Shown: positions 55,830-64,000 of the stretch, piece by piece | Position numbering within the stretch: position 1 is the first letter of the stretch | Layout: the number at the start of each line of letters is the position of its first letter | Assembly (NCBI GenBank): GCA_035555675.1 | Contig: DATMGH010000124.1 | Span: forward strand, 38,607 to 102,606 | Direction of reading: 5' to 3' | DNA: 64,000 nucleotides | Origin: Solirubrobacter sp035555675 | GTDB lineage: Bacteria > Actinomycetota > Thermoleophilia > Solirubrobacterales > Solirubrobacteraceae | Made by a program: the position numbers and the translations under genes | The notes under the pieces: model-generated | The model's database searches: none | What the model was told of the DNA's origin: nothing | Seen by the model: the letters and a program-made list of their open reading frames with translations, nothing else

Positions 55830-56300
55830 AGTCGCGAAGGTCCGCACCGACGGCCGGGAGGTCAACAGAGCGCTGGTGATCGCCCACAGCGTCCACGAAC
55901 CCGGCGCCGCGAAATTCTCTCGATCGACGTCGGGGAGGCCGGGACCTCGGCGTTCTGGACGGGCTTCCTGCACGGCTTTGTCAACGGCCTGGTCGGCGTC
56001 CAACTCGCCATCGGCGCCGCGCGCGCCTGAAGACCGCGATCACCCAACTGCTGGGCCGCGCCTGGCAGAGCTGCACCGTGCACTTCCTTGGCGACCGCTT
56101 CGGCCACGTCCGCAAAGACCAACACGCTCTTGGGTGCCTTGATCCGGCCGATCATCAACGCCGATTCGCTCGCCCAGGCGCACGATCGGCTTTCCGAAGC
56201 CGTCGCGCACGTCGACTGCCGGCTCTCGCAGATTTGAGGACGCCGAGACCGACATCCTGGACTTCTACGCGTTCCCGGTCTCGCATCTTCCCGACTGCCC
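55830..56300 (+). pseudogene. Degenerate IS256-family transposase fragment
   Basis: Pieces of an IS256/Mutator-type transposase follow each other in changing frames: VRTDGREVNRALVIAHSVHE, then ILSIDVGEAGTSAFWTGFLHG with GVQLAIG, then WQSCTVHFLGDRFGHV, then ALIRPIINAD, and DAETDILDFYAFPVSHLPD. At least four frameshifts and a stop separate them, so it is not functional. Both ends of the element and the rest of the transposase are missing. Confidence 0.7.
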
Positions 56301-56647
56301 TTTGTCAACGCAACGATGGTCTTCCGCTTGGCCTTGTAGGTCAGTTTGACCTCAGCACGACACTGATCCGCGCCGCTGCAGGTTAGACGGACGCGCGTCG
56401 CTCCCTTCGCATTGACTCTGGCCGTCGTCGACGCCAGCGCGAGCTTGGGTGTCTGAAACGGCGTGGGCGTCGAGGTGGGCGGAGCAGGTGTCGGGCTCGG
56501 AGCCGCAGCAATCGGAGTCGGTTCCGGAGTCGCTTCTAGTGTCGAATCGACCGTCGCCTCCGGCGTCGTAGTGCTCGTCGGTGACGGCGACGGTGGATCG
56601 GCGCACATGTTTCGGTTAGTGAGCCTGGTGAGGCCGTAGTTCGTCAC
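56300..56647 (-). pseudogene. Truncated secreted Pro/Thr-linker protein
   Basis: About 115 residues: a Ser/Thr/Pro linker (PSPSPTSTTTPEATVD and on) followed by a beta-type domain typical of exported proteins of this group (LALASTTARVNAKGATRVRLTCSG, in part, with two Cys, and KLTYKAKRKTIVAL). The frame degenerates exactly where the transposase remnant begins, so the 3' end was probably lost to that insertion. No signal peptide is found at the 5' end, so it is probably truncated there too. Confidence 0.5.
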
Positions 56648-56735
56648 GGACGACGACAGCGGGAACGTCCGCAGGCCCTTGTCTCTTGTCGGCCGGGGCG
56701 CGGCTCACGCCCCGGCCGTGCGTGGTGCCTGGCGA

Positions 56736-59384
56736 TCAGCGTTTGATGCGGATCGTTCGGACAATCTTGGCGGTGCGCCCGTCCTGGGTGCGGGCGGTGA
56801 GCGTCAGCCGGTAGGTGCCGGCGCGTGCCACTCGCAGTTTCACTGAGCGTTTGCCCGCGGCTAGCGTTCGGGTGGCGTTCTTGGCCGGACGGTATCGCTT
56901 GCCGGCGCGGCGCGCGGCTTTCACTGTCACGCGCGCGCGATCGGACAGCCGCAACGCGACCGTTATCGTCCGTCCCTTGACGCTCGCGCGGACGCCGCTG
57001 AGCTTGAACTTTGCCTTGGGCTGCTGGGCGGCCGGTGGCGCGGGCGGGCTTGCGGGCGGGTCCTCCGGCGGGCTTGCGGGCGAGCCGGTGACGGTCACGG
57101 TCAGCGTTGCGGGCTCAGAGCCGAGCTTGCCATTGACCGCTCGTACCGTCAGCGACTCGGTTCCCGAGGCGCCCGCCGCAGCGGTGTATTGCACGCCGTT
57201 GGCGGTCGCTTTCGCACTGCCGAGTTGCGCGGGCGTGTCGATCACGTAGCTCACCGTCAGTCCGGATGGGTCCGCGCCTGCCAGCGTGATGTCGGCGCTC
57301 TCTCCCGCGCGGACGGTCACGGCGGCGTCGGCGAGCGTCGGGAACGACGGGGACGCGGGAACGTCGAACGCGTTGATGAACGCCCGCACCGAATCGGGCG
57401 TGGCCGACATCACCTTTTCCTTTTCGGTCAGCTCCGTGGTCGGTTGGCCGACCTCGAAGAGCGCGTCGTCGCTGGCGTTGGCGTAGAAGTCTGGGAGCTG
57501 GCCGTCCTGGCCGGCCACGAACGTCAACGCGCCGACAGATGTGCCCATGTGCCAGTCCAAGTTGACGGTGTTGGTGCGCGAGTAGTCGATGTGGTGCTCA
57601 GGTAGAAACCCGGAGCCCGGCAGCCCGAAATGGCTGTACGCGTAGCTCATGATGCTCTTGTAGTTCTTATCGCCGGGCGGCTCGGCCTTGCTGCCGTGAT
57701 GGCGCAGCCCGAGCTGGTGCCCGAGCTCGTGCGCGGCGTTGGCCGCTTCGACGAACGCCCGGGCGCTTTCGCGCGCGATCGCGTCCCACGTCGGTAGGTT
57801 GATGCTCAGTGCCGCCCGGGTAGGGCTCACGCCGGTGGCGGTCCATCCCGTCAGGCCCTTCACGCCCGCGCAACCGTCGTTACGGGTCGTCTTGTCGCAC
57901 TTACGGCGTTTGGTCGGGTCCTCGGAATCGAAGTTCAGCATCCACTTGTAGATCGGGGGGACGCCGCCGCCGCCGTACTCGGGCGAGCTGAGCCATCCGG
58001 AGTAGGTGCCGACCCGGATCAACGCGTCCTCGGTCAGCTCAAAATCCCCGACCACCGAGGACGGGATCGATGCGCCGCGCTTGATGTGCAGGCGCACACC
58101 GGTGCTGTCGTCCGGGTTACGCAGGGGCGCGTCCGCGAACATGCGAATCATGCGGTTGAGTGTCTCGTCGGTCTGCTCGTGCCCGGACTGGAACTCGTAC
58201 AGCAAGAACAGATCCTTGTGGTTCTTGTCGGCGCCGCGGGCCGGAAGATTCAAGTACGTGTTCTTGACCCAGACGCCGTTTTGCTCCCAGTGGTCGGGCA
58301 GCCCGTCATCGTCGGCATCCGGCCAGTCCCACCAGTTGGAGTCCAGCGCCTGCCCGGAGGGCACGTTGCGAGGATCGTTCTTTGGGCGCACCCGGTAGTG
58401 ACGGATCGTCTGGCCGGCCGGGCTTGACGCGGTCACACGCACGCTCCCGCCCGCAGCGTTCGCGTTCGTGAGCCTGCACGTCAACGTCGTCTGACTACCT
58501 GACGAATTGGACGAGCAATTGCTGGTGACGCCGCTCGCGGCGGCGGTAAGTTGCGGCGCGGCACCGGCCGCGGACGCTGTCCACGTGACGGTCACGGGCG
58601 TGTTGATCGCCGAGCAGTTGCGCGGGCCTGCCACCCAGGAAATCCCGTTTGCGCCGTCACCGGAGCACAAGGTGCCGCCGGACAGGAAGTTGGCGAGGTT
58701 TTCGACGATTGGGGTCCGGGCGGTGTCCTTAAGCCAGTCGATGTCCATCAGCAGGGCCGTGCGGCCCTTGCCCGAGACCATGTCCTTCTCCGGCCAGACT
58801 GCGCCGACCGCGACCGTGTCGTTTCGAGCCAGCACGTTGGAGGAGTCCACGCCCCCGATCCCGTCGATTCCGCCCGGCGAGTCCGGCACGAACTCCACCA
58901 GGAAGTTCGGGTAGCTCTGTACGTAGTCGGTCACGCTCGCGTTGAACGCGAACGGGCCGTCTGGGTAGCCGAGCCCGCCGACCTGCACATTCGTGTTCTT
59001 CAGTGTGCGGCGCAGCACGTCTTGCACGCCGCTGTTGAGCGTCTCGCAGCACGGGCGTTCCCCGGTCAGGTATAGGTTCCCTCCCGCGCGCGAGAATGCG
59101 ACCAGCCGGTCCCGTTCGCCGCTGTCGAGACCGGCGTAGGCCTCGACGTACCAGACGCTCTGATACGGGCTCAAGTCAGCGGGCACGTCGGCGGCGCGCG
59201 CCACCGACGGCAGGCCGAGCGTTTCCAGCGTGCTTCTCATGTTGTCAGCTTCAATGCCGTTGTCGGCTGACCCGACGACAAGCGCGGGGCCGGGCGCCGC
59301 GGTGGCACTGGAAGCAACGGCTAGCGTGATCAGCGGCGTGAGCAGCCACAGGGGAGGGGGGAGCGATCGCATGCCCGCGACCAT
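56736..59384 (-). CDS. Large secreted metzincin-like metalloprotease
   Basis: Exported protein of 882 residues. Signal peptide about 1-29; GATase-like domain about 32-240 (LVVGSADNG ... SRAGGNLYLTGE); an Ig-like region with Cys pairs about 245-330; a calcium-type loop DADDDGLPDHWE; and the protease domain with HELGHQLGLRHHG (extended HExxHxxGxxH zinc site) and the Met-turn IMSYAYSH. Two beta domains and a basic, repeat-poor tail close the protein. Two ATG starts (59384, 59372) are possible. Probably digests external protein; its processing is not known. Confidence 0.88.
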   Translation of the reverse strand: MVAGMRSLPPPLWLLTPLITLAVASSATAAPGPALVVGSADNGIEADNMRSTLETLGLPSVARAADVPADLSPYQSVWYVEAYAGLDSGERDRLVAFSRAGGNLYLTGERPCCETLNSGVQDVLRRTLKNTNVQVGGLGYPDGPFAFNASVTDYVQSYPNFLVEFVPDSPGGIDGIGGVDSSNVLARNDTVAVGAVWPEKDMVSGKGRTALLMDIDWLKDTARTPIVENLANFLSGGTLCSGDGANGISWVAGPRNCSAINTPVTVTWTASAAGAAPQLTAAASGVTSNCSSNSSGSQTTLTCRLTNANAAGGSVRVTASSPAGQTIRHYRVRPKNDPRNVPSGQALDSNWWDWPDADDDGLPDHWEQNGVWVKNTYLNLPARGADKNHKDLFLLYEFQSGHEQTDETLNRMIRMFADAPLRNPDDSTGVRLHIKRGASIPSSVVGDFELTEDALIRVGTYSGWLSSPEYGGGGVPPIYKWMLNFDSEDPTKRRKCDKTTRNDGCAGVKGLTGWTATGVSPTRAALSINLPTWDAIARESARAFVEAANAAHELGHQLGLRHHGSKAEPPGDKNYKSIMSYAYSHFGLPGSGFLPEHHIDYSRTNTVNLDWHMGTSVGALTFVAGQDGQLPDFYANASDDALFEVGQPTTELTEKEKVMSATPDSVRAFINAFDVPASPSFPTLADAAVTVRAGESADITLAGADPSGLTVSYVIDTPAQLGSAKATANGVQYTAAAGASGTESLTVRAVNGKLGSEPATLTVTVTGSPASPPEDPPASPPAPPAAQQPKAKFKLSGVRASVKGRTITVALRLSDRARVTVKAARRAGKRYRPAKNATRTLAAGKRSVKLRVARAGTYRLTLTARTQDGRTAKIVRTIRIKR

Positions 59385-59627
59385 TCCCGCTCATCTGCGC
59401 GCGGTCAAGATCGAACGTTCGGCCAGATATCCCTCACCGGGTGATGCAACCTCACATTGAGCGGGCATACCGCTACTCGCTGGCGCGAGATCGTGGTCGC
59501 CAGTGTGTCTGTGTGTTGGAACGTGCGTTCGGCGGCCGCGAAGCCAGGCGTCCTGCAGGTCCAGTGGACCTCACCCGGTTTTGAGGACATCTGATCTGAG
59601 GTGCCGTGAGGTGCTGAGAGGAGGATG
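59385..59627. other. Region without a convincing gene
   Basis: 243 bases upstream of the protease gene on the minus side. No gene is seen. The stretch CCCGGTTTTGAGGACATCTG near 59574 could be an insertion-sequence end that goes with the following remnant. Confidence 0.4.
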
Positions 59628-59750
59628 TGCAGGCGAATGCCGAGGTCGTGTCCGAAGGAGTTCAGGCAGGGGCGCATTGGAGTTGGTGTCGCCGGGCGAT
59701 CGCGGAGATCGCTCACGAATGCGGGTCTAGCGAGGGTTGCGCCGGGCCTG
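59628..59750 (+). pseudogene. Possible IS3-family OrfA remnant
   Basis: Short fragments in three frames, read in order, recall the start of IS3-type OrfA: MPRSCPKEFRQ, then ALELVSPGDR, then AIAEIAHECGSSEG (helix-turn-helix). A ribosome site (GAGAGGAGG) precedes the first. The gene breaks off after 40 codons. Weak evidence. Confidence 0.3.
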
Positions 59751-59903
59751 AGCGAGCAGGACCACGGCGCTGAGTGCTCCGATGAGCAGCAGCGTGGTGC
59801 CGAGCCAGTCGGGAAGGTCAATCTTGAAGGCGTCCAGGGCGAGTACGAGCAAGGGCGACGACGCCGACGCGGAGGAGAACCTGTCGGGGCGAGGTCCACA
59901 CAT
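59727..59903 (-). CDS. Small single-helix membrane protein
   Basis: Up to 58 residues with one or two hydrophobic stretches (SPLLVLALDAF, then LPDWLGTTLLLIGALSAVVLLAQ) and a basic C-terminus. The pattern is like small DUF-type membrane proteins of actinobacteria. Start uncertain (ATG at 59901-59903) and no ribosome site is clear. Confidence 0.4.
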   Translation of the reverse strand: MCGPRPDRFSSASASSPLLVLALDAFKIDLPDWLGTTLLLIGALSAVVLLAQARRNPR

Positions 59904-60109
59904 CGGCGTACGTACCCGTCGCGGCGCGCGAAACACGCGGGCGGGCTAACGGAAGGCCATGTGCGACGCGCTTGCGTCAGTAAGGGGTCGGCCGGTAGGC
60001 GCACCTCGGTGCTGGTGAGCGCGTGCCGGGCGAGCTCGGTCTCGCCGACTGCGGGAGCCGGACTGGGTCGCTGTCACACCCGGCAACCTCTGTCGGAGTC
60101 TCCTTCTAG

Positions 60110-60676
60110 ATGACCGGCCCGTGGTCAAACCGTACCGACGGCGATCTCTTGCGATCCCGGGACGCGGAGGCGTTTCGAGAGTTCTACGTGCGCTACGAGC
60201 GCGTGGTGCTGGTCTTCGTCGGCGGCAAGGTTCGCAACGCTGAGGTGGCGGCCGATATCACGGCCGAGACGTTTGCGGCGGCGATGCTGGCTGCCGAGCG
60301 CTTTAGAGACGACGGCTCGCCGGCGGTCGGCTGGCTGCTCGGGATCGCGCGCAATCTCGTCCGGCGTCACTTTGAGCGCCAGGACATCGAGTCCCGAGCG
60401 CGCCGGCGTTTGGGCATCGAGCGCATGGACATCACGGACGCCTCGCTCGAGCGCGTCGAGGCGCTGTTGGACGCGGAGCACCCGGACAATCCGATCCTGG
60501 CGCTGCTGGAGCAGTTGCCTGTCGATCAGCGCGAAGCGGTCCGCGCCCACGTGGTCGACGAGCAGGGCTACGCCGAGATCGCTCGCCACCGCGGCATTAG
60601 CGAAGGGTTGGCGCGCCAGCGCGTGAGCCGTGGTTTGCGCTGGCTGCGGACCTCGATCAAAGAAGGTGAATCGTGA
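60110..60676 (+). CDS. ECF-type RNA polymerase sigma factor
   Basis: Sigma-70-family protein of 188 residues. Region 2 covers about 12-85 (EAFREFYVRYERVVLVFV, ADITAETFAAAMLAAERF), region 4 about 130-182 (LLEQLPVDQREAVRAHVV, YAEIARHRGISEGLARQRVSRGLRWLR). No region 1 or 3, so it belongs to the extracytoplasmic-function group. GTGA overlap with the next gene, a membrane protein, suggests sigma/anti-sigma pairing. Confidence 0.9.
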   Translation: MTGPWSNRTDGDLLRSRDAEAFREFYVRYERVVLVFVGGKVRNAEVAADITAETFAAAMLAAERFRDDGSPAVGWLLGIARNLVRRHFERQDIESRARRRLGIERMDITDASLERVEALLDAEHPDNPILALLEQLPVDQREAVRAHVVDEQGYAEIARHRGISEGLARQRVSRGLRWLRTSIKEGES

Positions 60677-61479
60677 CGATCCTCCCCGAAGTTGAGCAGC
60701 GCCTCGTCGATGCTGCGGAGCACCGCTTCGCCGATCGGCGATCTGTCGCCACGAGGCGACCGCGCTTCCTGCGATCGACGAAGCTGCTGCTTGCGGGCTG
60801 TGCCTCGTTGGCGGTCGCGGTGCCCGCGGTCGCGGCGACCCGCCCGTGGGAGCCCCTGCTCGGCAAGCCGTCCGTGGACGGCCGCTCGCCGCGCACGACC
60901 CAGGAGGCGATCCCGGCCCAGCAGCGCGCGCTGCTCGGCGTCCTGCGGCGTGCGCAGACGGAGACTGACCGCAGCGCCGCGACGTTGGGGCTCCTGGAGC
61001 CCCTGGCGCCCACGACCGACGGCGTGCGACTCCAAGGCATTCGCTTGCTGGGAGGCAGCGCCGGCGCTCCGGCGGTGGCACTGGTCCCGGTCGCACGCCT
61101 CTACAAGAGGCTGCCCGATCAAGGTGGACAGCTGCTCGCCCAGGACGCGCTGTGCCTCACCGATCACAGCTCGGTCGTGTGCGCCACCACCGAGCAGCTC
61201 CGAGCGGGCGGACTGATGGGCAGCGCCGGCAACTACAGCTACGGGCTCGTGCCCGACGGCGTCGCCAGCGTGCGCTTCACTCTCCCCGACGGTCAGACGC
61301 AGACCGTCGCGGTCGTCGAGAACTTCTTCGAGGCCGAGCTGCAGGCGATTCCGGAGCATCCCACGGGCGCTCAGATCACGCTCTTTCAGCAGCGCGATCC
61401 CGACTCGGATCCACCGCGCGACCGGCCGACGGCCACCATCACCTGGCTTGACTCCGACGGGCGGGCCGTCCCCCGCTGA
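60673..61479 (+). CDS. Membrane-anchored partner of the ECF sigma factor
   Basis: Protein of 268 residues: cytoplasmic head of about 33 residues, one membrane helix (STKLLLAGCASLAVAVPAVAA), and a large extracytoplasmic domain with a Cys pair (DALCLTDHSSVVCATTEQL). The head is too short for a standard zinc-binding anti-sigma domain, so it may be a sensor of a different type or an RsgI-like/unrelated partner. Translationally coupled to the sigma gene. Confidence 0.7.
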   Translation: MTILPEVEQRLVDAAEHRFADRRSVATRRPRFLRSTKLLLAGCASLAVAVPAVAATRPWEPLLGKPSVDGRSPRTTQEAIPAQQRALLGVLRRAQTETDRSAATLGLLEPLAPTTDGVRLQGIRLLGGSAGAPAVALVPVARLYKRLPDQGGQLLAQDALCLTDHSSVVCATTEQLRAGGLMGSAGNYSYGLVPDGVASVRFTLPDGQTQTVAVVENFFEAELQAIPEHPTGAQITLFQQRDPDSDPPRDRPTATITWLDSDGRAVPR

Positions 61480-61505
61480 CCACCCCGAGCCCGGGCGACT
61501 GCTCG

Positions 61506-62198
61506 TCAACGTCCTCGTGAAGCGGGGCGCAAGCCGAGGCTGCGGAGGAGGTCTCGGACCGCGGCGACGCCGGAGTCGTCCGGTCGTTCGCGCGCGAGAA
61601 CGTACTCGGCCCAGCCGAGCGCCTCGTCGAGGACGTCCTGTTGGACGTCGCAGAGCGCGTCGGGGACGAGCGCGATGGCGGCGAGCGTGTCGGCCCGTGA
61701 TGCCGTGGATGCCCGTCGCATCGATGCGCGCGCCGGCGGCCAGCAGGATCTCGACGAGCTCGAAGCACGCGGCGAGGTTGAGCGGACCGTCGAGGTCGCT
61801 CCCAGCGTCGATCAACACGTCGACGCATTCACGATCGACGCCGAGCGCGTGGCCGAGCCTCGTCCCGAACACGTCGGGCTGAGCGATCTCGCCAAGCAGC
61901 GACTCGCCCGCGCCGACGCGTGCGCCGACCAGGTCGTCGTGCGTGTGGACGATCGCTCGCAGCGAGTCCGCGTCCCCGTCGGGAACCCGTATTCGCCGGC
62001 GATGACCAGCCGCGCGTCGGCGATCGTGCGCTGCGCGTCGGCGAGCCGCGGCTCGCCGGTCGCGTCGTGCAGTCGTGCGAGCGCGACGGGATCCCCTGCG
62101 CGCGCTGCGCGCAGCAGTTCCTTGGCCGCCTTGAGGTGGTATTCGACCCGCTCGACGGCGGGCAGGCTGTGATCGACGTCGCGTGGTGCTTCCGGCAT
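61506..62198 (-). pseudogene. Ankyrin-like protein, broken by two frameshifts
   Basis: The ATG at 62196-62198 with GGAGGTGG upstream starts a protein that reads VEYHLKAAKELLRAARAGDPVALARLHDA and reaches LVIAGEYGFP; coding then continues in another frame (DGDADSLRAIVHTHDDLVGARVG ... LLAAGARIDATGIHG, ankyrin-like units) from about 61980, and in a third frame (ADTLAAIALVPDALCDV to the stop) from about 61700. The three parts together match the usual length and order of such small ankyrin-repeat proteins. Either decayed or a sequence error twice. Confidence 0.7.
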
Positions 62199-62287
62199 GA
62201 CCGCCACCTCCACTGGCCCGTGTCCGCGAAACGGGCCCGAGCTGGGCGTCAGCCACACTCGCACCGAGCAGCGGTCCGCGACCTGGG

Positions 62288-63736
62288 TCAGGCGTCGACG
62301 AGCCCGTGCTGCATCGCGAACAGGGTCGCGACGGAGCGGCTGGAGGCGCCGATCTTGGCGTAGATGTGCTGGATGTGGTGGTCGGTGGTCTTCGCCGAGA
62401 TGCCGAGGGCGGCGGCGACCTGGGCGGTGGTATGCCCGATCGCGATCAGCCTCAGGACCTCGACCTCCCGCGGGGTGAGGTCGGCGGGCGCGCTCGGTCG
62501 GCGCGGCGGGCGATGCCCAGCGACGCCGAGGACGGCATCGGCCGCCTCCCCGTCGAGCCGGCCTGCCCGCGCCTCCTCGCGCACGATCTTCGCGGCCTGA
62601 TCGGCCGACAGCGCGCCTCGGTACGGCCTGGCGCTGGTCAGCGCGTCATAGACGTCGGCCGCCGCGAGCACCCGGGCCGGGCGAGACAGGGCGGCGCCGC
62701 CGAGGCCGCGCGGATACCCCGAGCCGTCGATCCGCTCGTGGCTCGCGGAAGCGAGGTCGGCCAGGCCGGCGAGGCTGCCGCGCCGGAGGATCCGGTCGGT
62801 GTAGTAGGCGGAGAGCTGCATCCGCTCCCGCTCGCCGATCGTCAGCTCCTTCGGCTTGTCCCAGATCGTGTTCGGGACCCCGGCGCGACCGACCGCGTGG
62901 ACGAGCGCGGCGCGTCGCAGCCGAAGCACCTCGGCGGGCGGCAGCCCGAGCTCCGCCGCCGCGGCGGCCGCCGACTCCGCCACCCGTCCCGAGTGGCCGC
63001 TGAACCACGGGGACTTCAGGTCGGCGAAATCGCCGATGGCGGCGAGCGCCGCGTCGAGCTCCTCCCCGACCAGCCGCGCCCGGGCCCCCGGTTCCGCGCC
63101 CATCACTTCCTCCCAGCCTTGCTCGTCGACCCCCGCGAGAATCTCCGCCCGTCCGTCGACAAGGGCCTCGACGACCTCCGGGTCCATGACCGAGCCGGCG
63201 TGGCGGCGGGCGAATTCGATCGCCGCGTCCGCGCCGCGCAGTCGCTGCTCGACCTCGATGTAGTTGGCGACGGTGAAGAGGCGGGCGGGGAGCGCGATCT
63301 CGTCGCCCGCGACCCCGCGCGGCACCCCCTTGCCGTCCCAGCGGGCGAACATGTGCCCGAGCGGATCCTGGACGCCGGGACCGAAGCGGAGCTGCCCGGC
63401 GAGCCGTCCCGTCACCTGGCAGTGGGTCGTCAACGACTCGATCACCGCGCGCATGCCGCTCGCCAGCAGGCGCACGCCCTGGCCGACGCGCCGCGCCGGA
63501 CCGCCGTCCGATCCCGCCCGCGAGAGGAAGTAACGGGCGACCGAGAGCTCGGACGGTCCGGCCCCGAACATGCCCGCCCGCAGTGCCAGGTCGTCCCCCC
63601 AGATCTGGTGCAGCTCATAGGAGTCGGCGGTGCAGCCGACCATCCCCAGCAGGCTGACCCAGTAGACGTCGTCGCAGCGCTGCCCGTCGAGCTCGAGTCC
63701 CTCCGCCAGGCGGGTGGCGATCAGGCAGGCCCGCAT
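62288..63736 (-). CDS. HD-GYP-like phosphohydrolase domain protein with LuxR C-terminus
   Basis: Protein of 482 residues as given. An N-terminal degenerate HD-like half contains CTADSYELHQIWGDD and FARWDGKGVPRG; the second half (about 240-400) has the HD-GYP pattern (FSGHSGRVA, HAVGRAGVP, SHERIDGSGYPRG, ADVYDALTSARPYR), with Ala replacing the Asp of the HD pair, so hydrolysis may be lost. Residues about 415-480 form a LuxR helix-turn-helix (TPREVEVLRLIAIGHTTAQVAAALG). The true start is probably the ATG at 63848-63850, but codon 33 of that frame is TAG (63752-63754). Confidence 0.85.
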   Translation of the reverse strand: MRACLIATRLAEGLELDGQRCDDVYWVSLLGMVGCTADSYELHQIWGDDLALRAGMFGAGPSELSVARYFLSRAGSDGGPARRVGQGVRLLASGMRAVIESLTTHCQVTGRLAGQLRFGPGVQDPLGHMFARWDGKGVPRGVAGDEIALPARLFTVANYIEVEQRLRGADAAIEFARRHAGSVMDPEVVEALVDGRAEILAGVDEQGWEEVMGAEPGARARLVGEELDAALAAIGDFADLKSPWFSGHSGRVAESAAAAAAELGLPPAEVLRLRRAALVHAVGRAGVPNTIWDKPKELTIGERERMQLSAYYTDRILRRGSLAGLADLASASHERIDGSGYPRGLGGAALSRPARVLAAADVYDALTSARPYRGALSADQAAKIVREEARAGRLDGEAADAVLGVAGHRPPRRPSAPADLTPREVEVLRLIAIGHTTAQVAAALGISAKTTDHHIQHIYAKIGASSRSVATLFAMQHGLVDA

Positions 63737-63877
63737 CCCGTGCTCGATCGGCTAGCCCAGGCCGAGGTCCGCGGCCAGGGAGAGCGCGGCGACCAGCTCG
63801 ACGAGCCGCGGCCGCAGCTCGGGCGACGCGCTGGCGCCCGGACCGTCCATGCGTGAACCCTAGATGGTTGATGTGAT

Positions 63878-64000
63878 TTAGCGGCCGTAGGCGGCGAGGG
63901 CTCGTGCTGGTTGGTTGGTGAGGTGGTTGTGCCAGATGCCGGCGGCGAGTGCGAGCAGGCGTAGGGCGATGCGGGTCGCGAGGCCGGGGATGGTGCGTGC
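63878..64000 (-). mobile_element. 3' end of an IS982-like transposase, running off the window
   Basis: Reading in from the right edge, the last 40 residues are GLATRIALRLLALAAGIWHNHL (in part) and the end ARALAAYGR before TAA. The LAAxIWHN pattern is typical of the C-terminus of IS982-family transposases; IS4/IS5-type alternatives are not excluded from so short a piece. Upstream part is outside the window. Confidence 0.55.

Overview
The window is very GC-rich, uses GTG starts freely, packs genes into overlapping ATGA/GTGA operons, and contains secreted proteins with Pro/Thr linkers and repeated Cys motifs. Together with a class II ribonucleotide reductase and an arsR-arsM pair, this suggests an actinobacterium, most likely of the class Thermoleophilia (Solirubrobacter/Conexibacter-like). 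That placement is inferred from style, not from a marker gene.

Layout. (1) 1-6528: a minus-strand catabolic operon (Tm-1-like protein, PEP-hydrolase-like TIM barrel, sugar-phosphate isomerase, Gfo/Idh/MocA oxidoreductase, cupin, polar-amino-acid-type ABC importer) facing a divergent GntR/FCD regulator with an operator between them. (2) 6535-15162: a six-gene CoA-ester catabolic operon (enoyl-CoA hydratase, acyl-CoA ligase, alpha/beta hydrolase, LLM flavoprotein, SDR, isochorismatase-like hydrolase), then a LysR regulator and a divergent hydratase-amidase pair. The same ATAG-N7-CTAT box stands before the operon and at the start of the regulator. (3) 15175-18567: a TetR-controlled FtsX-type ABC exporter and an arsR-arsM unit, each with a clear operator. 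(4) 18633-24009: two SDRs and a hydrolase with an AraC regulator, then two secreted proteins. (5) 24150-38076: core functions (nrdJ, galE, recQ, tmk, holB, a PHP phosphoesterase, a PAS-GGDEF-EAL protein with its receiver partner, a peptidyl-prolyl-isomerase-like lipid-exported protein) ending in tRNA-Thr(CGT).

(6) 38034-55367: a 17.3-kb integrated element in that tRNA, bounded by a perfect 48-bp direct repeat. It carries a tyrosine integrase with an apparent extra helix-turn-helix, two excisionase-like proteins, an XRE repressor, a Spo11/Top6A-like protein, a primase-type zinc protein, two HEAVH proteins, HNH nuclease, a large tape-measure protein (interrupted by one extra base) and a tail-fibre-type protein. 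No terminase, portal, protease or capsid gene is visible, so it is either a head-less prophage remnant or a tail-bearing satellite-like element.

(7) 55368-64000: a decayed zone with an IS256-type transposase remnant, a truncated secreted protein, a large secreted metzincin-like protease, a possible IS3 remnant, an ECF sigma factor with a membrane partner, an ankyrin-like pseudogene, an HD-GYP/LuxR regulator with an in-frame amber codon near its 5' end, and the 3' end of an IS982-like transposase at the right edge.
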